Below, piece after piece: positions 34,066-41,891 of a stretch of 64,000 bases of DNA. How positions within the stretch are numbered: position 1 is the stretch's first letter; each line of letters begins with the position of its first letter. The notes under the pieces were generated by a model. The model made no database searches, was not told the origin of the DNA, and saw only the letters and a list, made by a program, of their open reading frames with translations. Made by a program: the position numbers and the translations under genes. The stretch comes from Rhizobium leguminosarum bv. viciae USDA 2370 (lineage in GTDB: Bacteria > Pseudomonadota > Alphaproteobacteria > Rhizobiales > Rhizobiaceae): NCBI RefSeq assembly GCF_002008365.1, contig NZ_MRDL01000059.1:530325-594324 (forward strand). The letters run 5' to 3'.

Positions 34066-35136
34066 ATGGAAGATTCCGCTCATTCGAAACGTGCAGTTAC
34101 GGTCGCCGACGTCGCCAAGGCCGCAAAGGTTTCGAAGGCGACGGCCGCCCGTGTGCTCGGCGGCTACGGCGTGGTCAGCGCCAAGATCACAGATCAGGTC
34201 ATGGCGGCGGCCGCCGCCCTCGAATACCGCCCGAACGAGCTCGCCCGGAGCATGAGCACCGGAAGGTCCGGCATCATCGGGGTCGTGGTCGGCGATATCG
34301 AGAACGCTTTCTTCAGTCTGGCGGTACGCGGCATCAGCGACGCGGCCCGTCTTGCTGGATTCAACGTCATCATCGCGAATTCGGGCGAAGAGCTCGATGC
34401 GGAAAAATCGGCCGTCGACCTCCTGATCGGCAAACGTGTCGATGGCCTGATCGTCACTCCAGCCCGCTGCGACAGCATCGAACATCTGCGGCACGTCCGC
34501 CGCGCCGGCGTGCCGCTGGTCCTGTTCGACCGGGCCATCCCGGAACTCGATGTCGACGCCGTGACCGGCGACGACCGGGATGCGGCCATCACCGCGACCC
34601 GCTATCTGATCGCGCAAGGACATCGCCGCCTCGCCTACGTCTCTGCCATGGATGCCGAGGATGGTGGGCTCACCGATATCGGGCGGATCTCGAATTCCGC
34701 CGTCCGCGAACGCGTGGAGGGTTTTGTCAGCGTCCTGACCGAGGCGGGTTTGCCGAACCCTCTTCATTATATCAGGCTCGGCGCCACGAACCATCAACAG
34801 ACGGACAGCGTGATCAAACGCCTGCTCTCGGAGGGATCGCCGCCAACGGCACTGCTGGCTTCAGACAGCCTCGTCGGCTTGCGCATCTTCAAGTCGCTGC
34901 AGTCGCTTGGCCTGTCGATCCCCAAGGACGTCTCGATGATTTCGTTTCTCGACGCCGACTGGACCAGCGTTACCGTTCCGCCGATCACCATCGTCGACCA
35001 ACGCGTCTATGAGATGGGCAAGCTCGCCGGCGAGCGGCTCATCGCCCGCATCGAACGCGCCCCGCTTGCCGTCGAACGCCTGCGCGTCAGCACGAGCCTC
35101 GTCGTGCGCGGCTCCGTCGCAACTATCGACCGGTGA
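34066..35136 (+). CDS. LacI-family transcriptional regulator
   Basis: 356 residues. The helix-turn-helix plus hinge is at residues 11-60 (VTVADVAKAAKVSKATAARVL; RPNELARSMSTG). The periplasmic-binding-like effector domain follows (IIGVVVGDIENAFFSLAVRG; DGLIVTPA; PPTALLASDSLVGL). It is divergent from an amino-acid-type ABC operon with operator-like palindromes between them. It is therefore the probable repressor of uptake and of the FAD oxidoreductase, responding to the substrate or a product. LacI regulators more often sense sugars, so the pairing with a SBP_bac_3 importer is mildly unusual. Confidence 0.92.
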   Translation: MEDSAHSKRAVTVADVAKAAKVSKATAARVLGGYGVVSAKITDQVMAAAAALEYRPNELARSMSTGRSGIIGVVVGDIENAFFSLAVRGISDAARLAGFNVIIANSGEELDAEKSAVDLLIGKRVDGLIVTPARCDSIEHLRHVRRAGVPLVLFDRAIPELDVDAVTGDDRDAAITATRYLIAQGHRRLAYVSAMDAEDGGLTDIGRISNSAVRERVEGFVSVLTEAGLPNPLHYIRLGATNHQQTDSVIKRLLSEGSPPTALLASDSLVGLRIFKSLQSLGLSIPKDVSMISFLDADWTSVTVPPITIVDQRVYEMGKLAGERLIARIERAPLAVERLRVSTSLVVRGSVATIDR

Positions 35137-35312
35137 GAACTATGGAGTTGGCCATACCTGCATCGCTTGCGAAGCAGCGAGTAGTACCGCATTGCGATTG
35201 GTCACGAATGCCCATGGCCGCCGATTTGATATTACATGGGGCTGCTGTTGTCTTTGCCTGAGCAACGTTATTTAATACCGGAAATACTCGCTGTGGGATT
35301 TTCAGAAAGATC

Positions 35313-36416
35313 ATGCTCCAGTCAAAAGACGCTTCATCTGAGCTGATAGATTTGATCTATGGAAGTCTATTCGGTGAGTGCGATTGGCAGGATTTTCTGG
35401 ATCGCGTGGCGCAAACTTCGCCAAATGGAAAGGCCGCCCTCCATTACCACGATCTGGCCTCGCCTGTGGCCCATGTTCCTTACGTATCGGGGTTCTCGAG
35501 GACCGAGGTCGACCAGTTCAGCAGCCACTTTGCCGCTGTGAACCCCTGGATTCCGAGATTGAGCTTTGTGCCCGTCGGTCAGGGTGTCTGCGGAGACGAA
35601 ATCTTTCCACGCAAGGACTTGCTCAAATCGGAATTCTACAATGATTGGCTGAAGGGACAGGCCCAATGCGAGACGAGCATTGGTGTCTCCATCATTCGGG
35701 AGGAAACCCGCACCTTCGTCCTATCGACCTGCACGTCGTCAGCAGACCCCGATTTCAACAAAGAAGCAGCCGGGCGCTACACGATACTCGCTCCCCATTT
35801 GAAAAGGGCTTTCGATTTCATCCGGAAGCGCGATCTGCTCGCCCCGGAAAGACAGACAACGCAAACGCTGTTTGATAGCATCGGCGTCGGACTGATCTAC
35901 GTTTCGGAGCATGGGCGAGCACGCCAATGGAATAAGAGCGCAGAAGCCTTAATGGCGGCTGGCTTTCCTATGCATGTCGCCCCAAGCGGCAAGCTCGAAC
36001 TTCAATGCGAGAAGTCGACTGCCGTTCTCGATTTCCTGACGTCAAGAAAGGGTGTGCAAACAAGGCCGCATACGGCGATCGCAAAGGGGAAGGACAAGGC
36101 TAGTTATCGGATCACACTCCTTCGGCTCCAGTCCGATGCATTCACCGAGTTCTTGGAGGGGCCGACTGTGGCCGTCATTGTCGAGCCGATGGTGGCCACG
36201 CCACTCAATGAGCGGCGAGACTTCTTAATGGAATCCTACAAACTGACTGCGACGGAGATTCGGATCGCCTCAAGCATTGCCTCCGGCCATTCTCCAAAGG
36301 AGGTGGCCATAGCCGATCACATCAGCTACGAAACGGTCAGAACCCACCTCAGAAACATCTATTCCAAGCTCGGGGTAAACTCCCGGGTTGGTTTGGTCGC
36401 GCTGCTCATGCGCTGA
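35313..36416 (+). CDS. LuxR-type (GerE helix-turn-helix) transcriptional regulator
   Basis: 367 residues. The C-terminal LuxR-type HTH is at about residues 305-365: LTATEIRIASSIASGHSPKEVA followed by ISYETVRTHLRNIYSKLGV. The roughly 290-residue N-terminal part is not an autoinducer-binding domain by motif and has no receiver Asp pattern. It resembles the large rhizobial group of orphan HTH regulators with an N-terminal PAS-like sensory segment. There is no adjacent operon of obvious function, so target and signal are unknown. ATG 35313 has only a weak AGAAAG upstream. It lies 176 bp after the LacI-family gene, on the same strand. Confidence 0.85.
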   Translation: MLQSKDASSELIDLIYGSLFGECDWQDFLDRVAQTSPNGKAALHYHDLASPVAHVPYVSGFSRTEVDQFSSHFAAVNPWIPRLSFVPVGQGVCGDEIFPRKDLLKSEFYNDWLKGQAQCETSIGVSIIREETRTFVLSTCTSSADPDFNKEAAGRYTILAPHLKRAFDFIRKRDLLAPERQTTQTLFDSIGVGLIYVSEHGRARQWNKSAEALMAAGFPMHVAPSGKLELQCEKSTAVLDFLTSRKGVQTRPHTAIAKGKDKASYRITLLRLQSDAFTEFLEGPTVAVIVEPMVATPLNERRDFLMESYKLTATEIRIASSIASGHSPKEVAIADHISYETVRTHLRNIYSKLGVNSRVGLVALLMR

Positions 36417-36564
36417 CGATAGACTTGCAATTCGTCTCCTACCGCCCGCATGGCTCATATTGCGAACGGGTTAATACGACCTAGCAAGTCTGGAACACGG
36501 CTAGTGTTACCGTGGGCCTATACCGCAAAGCTCGAACCCGCAGCCCAGTAGAACCGCCTGGGCT

Positions 36565-36915
36565 TCACTCGCCGTAGATGGCAATTCCAATGGTGGCAGT
36601 GGCGACGTAAACGCAGAATCCAACGGCTACCCCAGCAAAAAACCCAGCAGCCAAGCTCGTCCTTTTGGTGATAACGATTGCGGCAGCTAGTGGTCCAAGC
36701 AGCAAACCGAGCGCTTGCACAACACCTAGCGCTCCATAGTTCATATTGTGAACTGACTGCTGGACAACATAAATCCAGACGAATATGCCGCCGAAGACGA
36801 TTAAGCCTGCACCGGCTCCCAAAATCCAGCCATGCCGTCTCCACACATTCCGTAATTCCCAAAGAGCGGGAGGCAGCGCAAACGCCCACGGTATAAGATC
36901 AGTTATTGTCCACAT
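36565..36915 (-). CDS. small hypothetical membrane protein
   Basis: 116 residues with three or four hydrophobic segments (DLIPWAFALPPALWEL; ILGAGAGLIVFGGIFVWIYVV; VVQALGLLLGPLAAAIVI; AAGFFAGVAVGFCVYVATAT). No family is recognised. Base composition is slightly lower in GC than neighbours. ATG 36915 lacks a clear ribosome site. An overlapping frame on the same strand is poorer. Confidence 0.55.
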   Translation of the reverse strand: MWTITDLIPWAFALPPALWELRNVWRRHGWILGAGAGLIVFGGIFVWIYVVQQSVHNMNYGALGVVQALGLLLGPLAAAIVITKRTSLAAGFFAGVAVGFCVYVATATIGIAIYGE

Positions 36916-36986
36916 TTACGAAACTTCACAAGTTTCTAGTCTGTGAACTAACCGTTCGAAGACGTGGCCTGGGAACACCGTCTACA

Positions 36987-37247
36987 CTAGTCATAGAGCT
37001 CGCCGTGACCAATCTGCTCCCTGGCAGGCGCATCGCTGATTGAGGGGTCGTCGGCCGGATCTGGCTCTCTCTTGTTGGCATCGCTCAGAAACTGCGCGGC
37101 CTTAAGGAGTGCCGCGGTTATCTCCTCGGTGCCCCATCCGGCTTCATTGGCGGCTGCAATCAGCCTTTCCAACGCGTCGCGCGCGGCTACGGTCGCCTCT
37201 TCGAAGCGCTTCGCGGGAGATTCGGTCTTCGGCGGTGGAAAGGTCAT
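36987..37247 (-). CDS. small hypothetical protein
   Basis: 86 residues, hydrophilic and mostly helical: RFEEATVAARDALERLIAAA, then GWGTEEITAALLKAAQFLSD and an acidic Pro-rich tail. The EEITAALLKAA pattern is common among small rhizobial proteins of unknown function. The start ATG 37247 has GGAGGG 7 nt upstream, which decides it over a longer frame to 37349. Cytosolic. Confidence 0.75.
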   Translation of the reverse strand: MTFPPPKTESPAKRFEEATVAARDALERLIAAANEAGWGTEEITAALLKAAQFLSDANKREPDPADDPSISDAPAREQIGHGELYD

Positions 37248-37379
37248 CGGCGTTCCCTCCATAGGTCCGGCTATTGTGGATGAACGCGGCCCAGCGGAAA
37301 TGGATGCACGACCATGCTGATTTAACAAACCGATGCCCTGCCCCGCCATACCGGCTACGACTGGCGACGTCTTTCCGCC

Positions 37380-37610
37380 TCAGATGACCGTTTTCAACAG
37401 AAACGGAGAGCGCTCCAACGGACGCTGGGCGAGGATTCTCAGCATCGCCGGGCCTTGTATGCCGGAAGTCGTGCAAGAGTGGCCGTCGTGATAGACCACC
37501 GTCATGACGCGGCTCAGACTATCGTATCTGATCTCTGCGATCGTCCGGGTGTGAACCGGAAAGATGAATTCATGGGGTTGAGATTCCTCCCCCGAAGTGT
37601 TCAAGCTCAT
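37380..37610 (-). CDS. small hypothetical protein, possibly KTSC-like
   Basis: 76 residues. The central stretch IAEIRYDSLSRVMTVVYHDG resembles the beta-hairpin of KTSC-domain proteins, which are small single-domain proteins of unknown function. The rest of the KTSC pattern is weak. The start is taken at ATG 37610. The GC-rich third position supports coding. Confidence 0.5.
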   Translation of the reverse strand: MSLNTSGEESQPHEFIFPVHTRTIAEIRYDSLSRVMTVVYHDGHSCTTSGIQGPAMLRILAQRPLERSPFLLKTVI

Positions 37611-37734
37611 TGCGATGCCCCAACGAAAAAGCAATTTTGGCTCGACCCTGCCCTGGTCTGAGCCTAACTGCGCCAATCAAGCACATATTGCTGCGACGGT
37701 CGCGTGACATCAGCGTGACACGCAGAATCAGCCG

Positions 37735-37983
37735 TCAATGCAATGTCCCACGGATCTCGTGTGCGAGAGCGGTTTGCGACCAGCATTCAACCGTGCGCGC
37801 CAGCGATCGAACGGCTTCGTCCACATTGAAAACCACGTCCCCGAGCCGCTCGATCTCATAATCGAGCTCATAGACCTCGACTTCGTCGAGGTCGTCACTC
37901 TGCAGCAGTCGCCTCATTGCTTCGACGAGGCGCTCAGTGCGCCCAACGACATCAAGAGCGCTGCGTATGATGATATCCAACAT
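37735..37983 (-). CDS. small hypothetical protein
   Basis: 82 residues, acidic and helical (LDIIIRSALDVVGRTERLVE, then an Asp/Glu-rich SDDLDEVEVYELDYEIERLG). No family is recognised. The start ATG 37983 has GAGGGG eight nt upstream; the longer frame to 38037 is rejected on that ground. Confidence 0.65.
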   Translation of the reverse strand: MLDIIIRSALDVVGRTERLVEAMRRLLQSDDLDEVEVYELDYEIERLGDVVFNVDEAVRSLARTVECWSQTALAHEIRGTLH

Positions 37984-38050
37984 GAATGTCCCCTCGCTTC
38001 GATAACGAAGCGTCGGCCATAATCGTGACGCTGACAATCCTGAAATCTTG

Positions 38051-38458
38051 TCAGACGCGGCCTCGGATCATGTCGTAGAGATCCCTCAACTCACGCAGTG
38101 CGGGTTGGGGCCGATGGCGCGGTAGTGCGGCGCGACGTCCGGCGAATGCGAGCGCGCCGGCGATCACCGCGACGAGGAGGAGCGTCGAGGCCGGGTAGAG
38201 CTTCACCGCCGCTTCCGTCTGACGCATTGCTCTCCCGGCACTTCCTTTTGCCGACCGGGCAGCATCGAGGACTTGATCCTGAAGCGCGCCGATCTGCTTT
38301 CGCAGCACGCTCAGTTCTTCGCCCAGGTCATGATCAGGCTGCCGGGGAACGCCGACGGAGGCTGTGTTCGTATCGATGACGGCTTTCGGAACCGGCTCGC
38401 CGATCTTGGCTCCTCTGCTATCGAGGGTCGTCGTCTCAGTGCTCTTGCGGCGCGGCAT
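38051..38458 (-). CDS. DUF883/ElaB-YqjD-like membrane-anchored protein
   Basis: 135 residues. A basic N-terminus is followed by a helical segment (LGEELSVLRKQIGALQDQVL) and one C-terminal membrane helix (LYPASTLLLVAVIAGALAFAG) with a short basic tail. This matches the ElaB/YqjD layout; E. coli relatives are stationary-phase ribosome-associated inner-membrane proteins. ATG 38458 is chosen because AGGAG is 8 nt upstream; ATG 38464 is too close to it. An intergenic palindrome begins 17 nt upstream. Confidence 0.7.
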   Translation of the reverse strand: MPRRKSTETTTLDSRGAKIGEPVPKAVIDTNTASVGVPRQPDHDLGEELSVLRKQIGALQDQVLDAARSAKGSAGRAMRQTEAAVKLYPASTLLLVAVIAGALAFAGRRAALPRHRPQPALRELRDLYDMIRGRV

Positions 38459-38474
38459 GATCATTTCTCCTTCC

Positions 38475-38526
38475 TAGAGCATGACGCCGAAAAATGTCAG
38501 CGATTTTCGGGCGACATCATGCTCTA
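38475..38526. repeat. rhizobial intergenic palindromic element
   Basis: Outer arms TAGAGCATGA (38475-38484) and TCATGCTCTA (38517-38526) are perfect complements. Inner arms CCGAAAA (38487-38493) and TTTTCGG (38504-38510) also pair. The AGAGCATGA...CCGAAAA...TTTTCGG...TCATGCTCT pattern is the widespread palindrome scattered in Rhizobium/Agrobacterium intergenic regions. It falls in the 5' leader of the DUF883-like gene. Confidence 0.75.
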
Positions 38527-38582
38527 ACTAACGAATTTAAAACAGGATTCAGACTAGCCAACCGGGCCTAAAGTCATCCTGT

Positions 38583-38873
38583 CTAGTCATCGTCGAGGGC
38601 GAAGACCGGCCGGTAGTGGCGCTCGGCGATCAGCAAGCTCCTGTCGGGCCGGATGATGTAGATCTCCTCAACCTGGCGTCCCCATTGATCTGTGAAATCA
38701 TGCGGGAAGGAAGAACCCACGGGCGATTTCGTCAACTTCGTGCGAGGCTGGCCATTATACGTGATGCTGCCGGGAATGGGGGCCAGTCCCGCCGACGAAT
38801 AACTGCCTGCGCTGGTCGTGCAGCCGGTCAGCACAACGGCAAAAACCAGCCCAAATCCTATGCTCCGCTTCAT
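38583..38873 (-). CDS. small lipoprotein
   Basis: 96 residues. The signal peptide MKRSIGFGLVFAVVLTGC ends in a lipobox (LTGC) with Cys18 as the acylated residue. The mature part contains YIIRPDRSLLIAERHYRPVF, a pattern seen in small rhizobial outer-membrane lipoproteins of unknown function. The start ATG 38873 has GGAGG upstream. A GGAAC-N16-TGTT sequence (38952-38928, minus strand) 55 nt upstream is a near-match to the EcfG promoter. Confidence 0.75.
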   Translation of the reverse strand: MKRSIGFGLVFAVVLTGCTTSAGSYSSAGLAPIPGSITYNGQPRTKLTKSPVGSSFPHDFTDQWGRQVEEIYIIRPDRSLLIAERHYRPVFALDDD

Positions 38874-39504
38874 CGAGCCCTCCAGCTGCTTCGTCTTTCG
38901 CGCGGCACTCGTTTTCATCGTCAATGTAACAGGGGACGACAGACATTGTTCCAGAACATGCGAATAAGTCCTGGAGCTATCCTTCTGGCTGTCGCAACCA
39001 TTTTGGGCGCACCGGTCTTCGCGTGTGCCGGAGCGGTGGAACCACCAGATGTTTTCACCGTCATTCTCTCCGTCTCACCACGGACCGTCGTTGGGCCACC
39101 GCCCATAAACATCCGGAGCCCGCCGATCACGATCCTTATTACCATGTCGAGGTGGTCGAGAAGGAGCGAGGTTCGCCGCCATGGCAATTCAAACGGCTTG
39201 CCGCGCTCGTTGTCGTAACGGCAGACGCGTTGGACAGGAACCGCCTGAGACGAAAAGCCAGGACCTATTTTTACAAGGACATCGAATTCCGGATCGCCTA
39301 CGGGCCTGGCGCGCGCAACCTGTCATGCGGCAGGAGGCCGGCGTTTGCCGCACGATAATTCTTGAATGCGTTGGCGCCGCTGACAATATGCACCCATGAA
39401 CGTCAGTGCATACTGAAAAGACGCGCGGCGCTGTAGGCGCGCGGATATGGTCACAGGAACGGGCCGCATCGACGAGGGAGTGTGAACAAAAGGGAGGTTC
39501 GGCC
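38874..39504. other. 631-bp region with at most a broken small gene
   Basis: Between the lipoprotein and the next membrane gene no intact gene is clear. It holds the near-consensus stress promoter of the lipoprotein, a short frame with a signal-peptide-like start at 38958, and a coding-like stretch in another frame (about 39130-39300). Confidence 0.4.
38958..39358 (+). pseudogene. possible frameshifted small exported protein
   Basis: ATG 38958 opens MRISPGAILLAVATILGAPV, a good signal peptide. That frame then degenerates and ends at 39218. From about 39128 a second frame reads DPYYHVEVVEKERGSPPWQF and later TYFYKDIEFRIAY, with good codon usage, and ends at 39358. Together they look like one exported protein split by a frameshift in between. 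Alternatively the second frame is a short intact gene from GTG 39023. No ribosome site is visible for either. Confidence 0.3.
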
Positions 39505-39861
39505 ATGTTGGCAAGACCAGCAGGATATGTAGGGGCCACAATCGCTGCTCTGTGGGCGGCCCGCCAAGTCAGCCGACTTTATTCCCTCACTGAACCGTTT
39601 GGTCCTGAGTTCCTGAATGTTGCGAGAAATCTCGGCATTTTTATTCTGCCGGCGTTCGTTCTGCTCCTGGCGGGGCCTTTCAGGATGTGGTTCGACAGGT
39701 TTGCGCCACTCTATCCTTTGGTGCTCGGAGCCGGAGTCCTCAACATCTATCTTCAAGACGATGCGCTGGCTGCCGGTCTGCCGCTGATCGTGCTCGTCTA
39801 CCCCTTCCTGGTCATCTTTTCGCTCGCCTATTTGTTGCGCGGGCGAGTGTCGCAGGCATAG
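39505..39861 (+). CDS. small hypothetical membrane protein
   Basis: 118 residues with three to four membrane segments (GYVGATIAALWAARQVS; NLGIFILPAFVLLLAGPF; LVLGAGVLNIYL; LIVLVYPFLVIFSLAYLL). No family is recognised. ATG 39505 has AGGGAGG eight nt upstream, which decides against the longer frame from 39406. Likely an inner-membrane protein. Confidence 0.7.
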   Translation: MLARPAGYVGATIAALWAARQVSRLYSLTEPFGPEFLNVARNLGIFILPAFVLLLAGPFRMWFDRFAPLYPLVLGAGVLNIYLQDDALAAGLPLIVLVYPFLVIFSLAYLLRGRVSQA

Positions 39862-40254
39862 GGACACTGGAAGGTGGCATTCAGCCGGACTGGCCGTTTC
39901 CGCGGGCGTTCGAAATGCGCACTAAATCCAGTCGAACACTTCCCGGTTTGGCATCCGATTCGAAGGGTTGCAAGAATCGAGGAAATACACTTTCTGTGTA
40001 GCGGATGAGTCGAAACGCTACCCCTGCTAGAGAAAATGCTGCCGCCCGTCGCCGGCGGAAGGATGACTATATTTTTTCAGTCCGAGCGTTCCGGCTGATC
40101 CTAACTGCACCACCCCCAAATTAGCTGACCAGATGAAAGCCGTGATATCCAGCGGCGCTCTTCGTGTCCCCCGCCTTTCCGATCTGAGAGTGGAAGGTGG
40201 CACATCTGGGAATTTCGAAATCCTCGCATCTATTTTCTACATAAGGACATCTCC
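39862..40254. other. 393-bp intergenic region
   Basis: I see no gene or strong motif here beyond the ribosome site AAGGA (about 40243) of the following gene. The promoter of that gene must lie in it. Confidence 0.4.
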
Positions 40255-41442
40255 ATGAAGCATATGCGTAATCTCCACCTGATGATGGCAAGCACCGCGT
40301 TTCTGACGTTGGCCGGCCCGGCGCTTGCCCTTGATGGCACCGACATGATGAAGAAGCTCAATGCCGCAACCAGTGCCGGCGGTACGGTCATCACCTTCGA
40401 GAAGGCGGAAGCCGATGGCGACACGGTAACGGCGACCGGTGTCCAGGTAGGATCTTCGAGCCTGCCCGGCGATACTTTGAAGATCGGCGATCTCACCTTC
40501 GAGGGTGTTGAGGAAATCGAAGGCGGTGGCTATCACGCCAAGACCGTCTCCTTCCCGGATATCGATATCAGCCAGGAGGAAGGACGTTTTTCCACAAAGG
40601 AGATCCAGATCACCGGCCTCACGATCCCCGCCAATGCGACGGGCGATACGCTGAACGACATCCTCCTCTATGAAACGGTCAGCACCGGACCGATCGCTCT
40701 CAACATCAAGGGCAAGGACGTGCTTGCGATCGAGAGCATCGAGTCGAACCTGGGACGCCAGGATGGCGGCTTTTCCTATGACGCCAATGTCGCCGGTCTC
40801 AAGGCCGACCTGTCGCAGGTCGAGGATGCGAATGCGAAGGAGGCCATCGAGAAACTGGGCCTGACGACGCTCGACGGCACGGTGACGATGAAGGGCATCT
40901 GGGAAATCGAAAGCGGCAAGGTCGCTGTCGACGAATATGCTTTCGACTTCAAGAATATCGGCCGGCTGAATTTCGCCGTCGACTTCTCCGGTTACACGCT
41001 GGGCTTCATCAAGTCGCTGCAGGAGGCGGTGAAGACCGCCGAGGCCAATCCGAACAAGGAAGAGGCCAACCAGGCCGTGGGCCTTGCGATGTTGGGGCTG
41101 ATGCAGCAGCTGACGATCAACAGTGCCTCGATCCGCTTCGACGATGCCTCGATCACCAAGAAGGCGCTCGATTATGCCGGCTCGCAGCAGGGCGTCACGG
41201 GCGACCAGCTGGCGCAATCGCTGAAAGGTCTCGTGCCGATGATGATGGCACAGCTCAACATGCCCGAGCTGCAAAACCAGGTGTCGGCTGCCGTCAACGC
41301 CTATCTCGACGGACCGAAAAGCCTGACAATCAGCGCCGCACCGGAAAAGCCGGTTCCCGTCCCGATGATCATCGGCGCGGCCATGGGCGCACCGAACACC
41401 ATTCCTTCCGTGCTCGGCGTCAAGGTCACGGCGAACGACTAA
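40255..41442 (+). CDS. secreted hypothetical protein
   Basis: 395 residues. A signal peptide (LMMASTAFLTLAGPALALDG, cleavage after ALA near residue 26) precedes a repetitive beta-rich mature region with patterns such as FEKAEADGDTVTATGVQV, IGDLTFEGVEEIEGGGYHA and KEIQITGLTIPANATGDTL. These recall the DUF945/AsmA-like lipid-transfer or outer-membrane biogenesis proteins, but I cannot assign a family with confidence. Predicted periplasmic. ATG 40255 has AAGGA 7 nt upstream. The gene is monocistronic. Confidence 0.8.
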   Translation: MKHMRNLHLMMASTAFLTLAGPALALDGTDMMKKLNAATSAGGTVITFEKAEADGDTVTATGVQVGSSSLPGDTLKIGDLTFEGVEEIEGGGYHAKTVSFPDIDISQEEGRFSTKEIQITGLTIPANATGDTLNDILLYETVSTGPIALNIKGKDVLAIESIESNLGRQDGGFSYDANVAGLKADLSQVEDANAKEAIEKLGLTTLDGTVTMKGIWEIESGKVAVDEYAFDFKNIGRLNFAVDFSGYTLGFIKSLQEAVKTAEANPNKEEANQAVGLAMLGLMQQLTINSASIRFDDASITKKALDYAGSQQGVTGDQLAQSLKGLVPMMMAQLNMPELQNQVSAAVNAYLDGPKSLTISAAPEKPVPVPMIIGAAMGAPNTIPSVLGVKVTAND

Positions 41443-41536
41443 CGAATAGCAGAGACGCTTCACGAAGCGCCGGCTGCCGGAGGCGGGTTTTGCCGACCTG
41501 CCTCTGGAACCCCTGGGAAAGCCGAGCAACGTCCAA

Positions 41537-41698
41537 CTAAAACTCGTCGCTGCGACGCTTCACGGCGTGCTTCAACGCCACCATATGCCTTCGCCGCTCC
41601 AGCATATAATCGGCATATCCGACGCAGATGAACAGCAATGTCGGACCGGCGTAGATGATGATGAGAGCCAATGCGATAAGAATGAATGCGCTCGTCAT
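41537..41698 (-). CDS. small single-helix membrane protein
   Basis: About 53 residues: one strong membrane helix (SAFILIALALIIIYAGPTLLF) followed by a basic tail (ERRRHMVALKHAVKRRS). Start at ATG 41698, or ATG 41713 five codons earlier; ribosome sites are weak. No family is recognised. Confidence 0.5.
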   Translation of the reverse strand: MTSAFILIALALIIIYAGPTLLFICVGYADYMLERRRHMVALKHAVKRRSDEF

Positions 41699-41891
41699 GG
41701 TCTTGTTTTCCATCAATATTGGTCGCCGCAACTGAAGCGGCGAAAGCGGACAGGTCCTCATCTCGGCAATGCCTGTCCCTATTCCTTCAAAATTCGCCGG
41801 CTTCCTATTCGTTCCCTCCTCGATCGATTTCCACATGCGCGACGAGCCCGATCGAACGACAATGACGAAGCTGATGGCCGCCCGGCATCGG

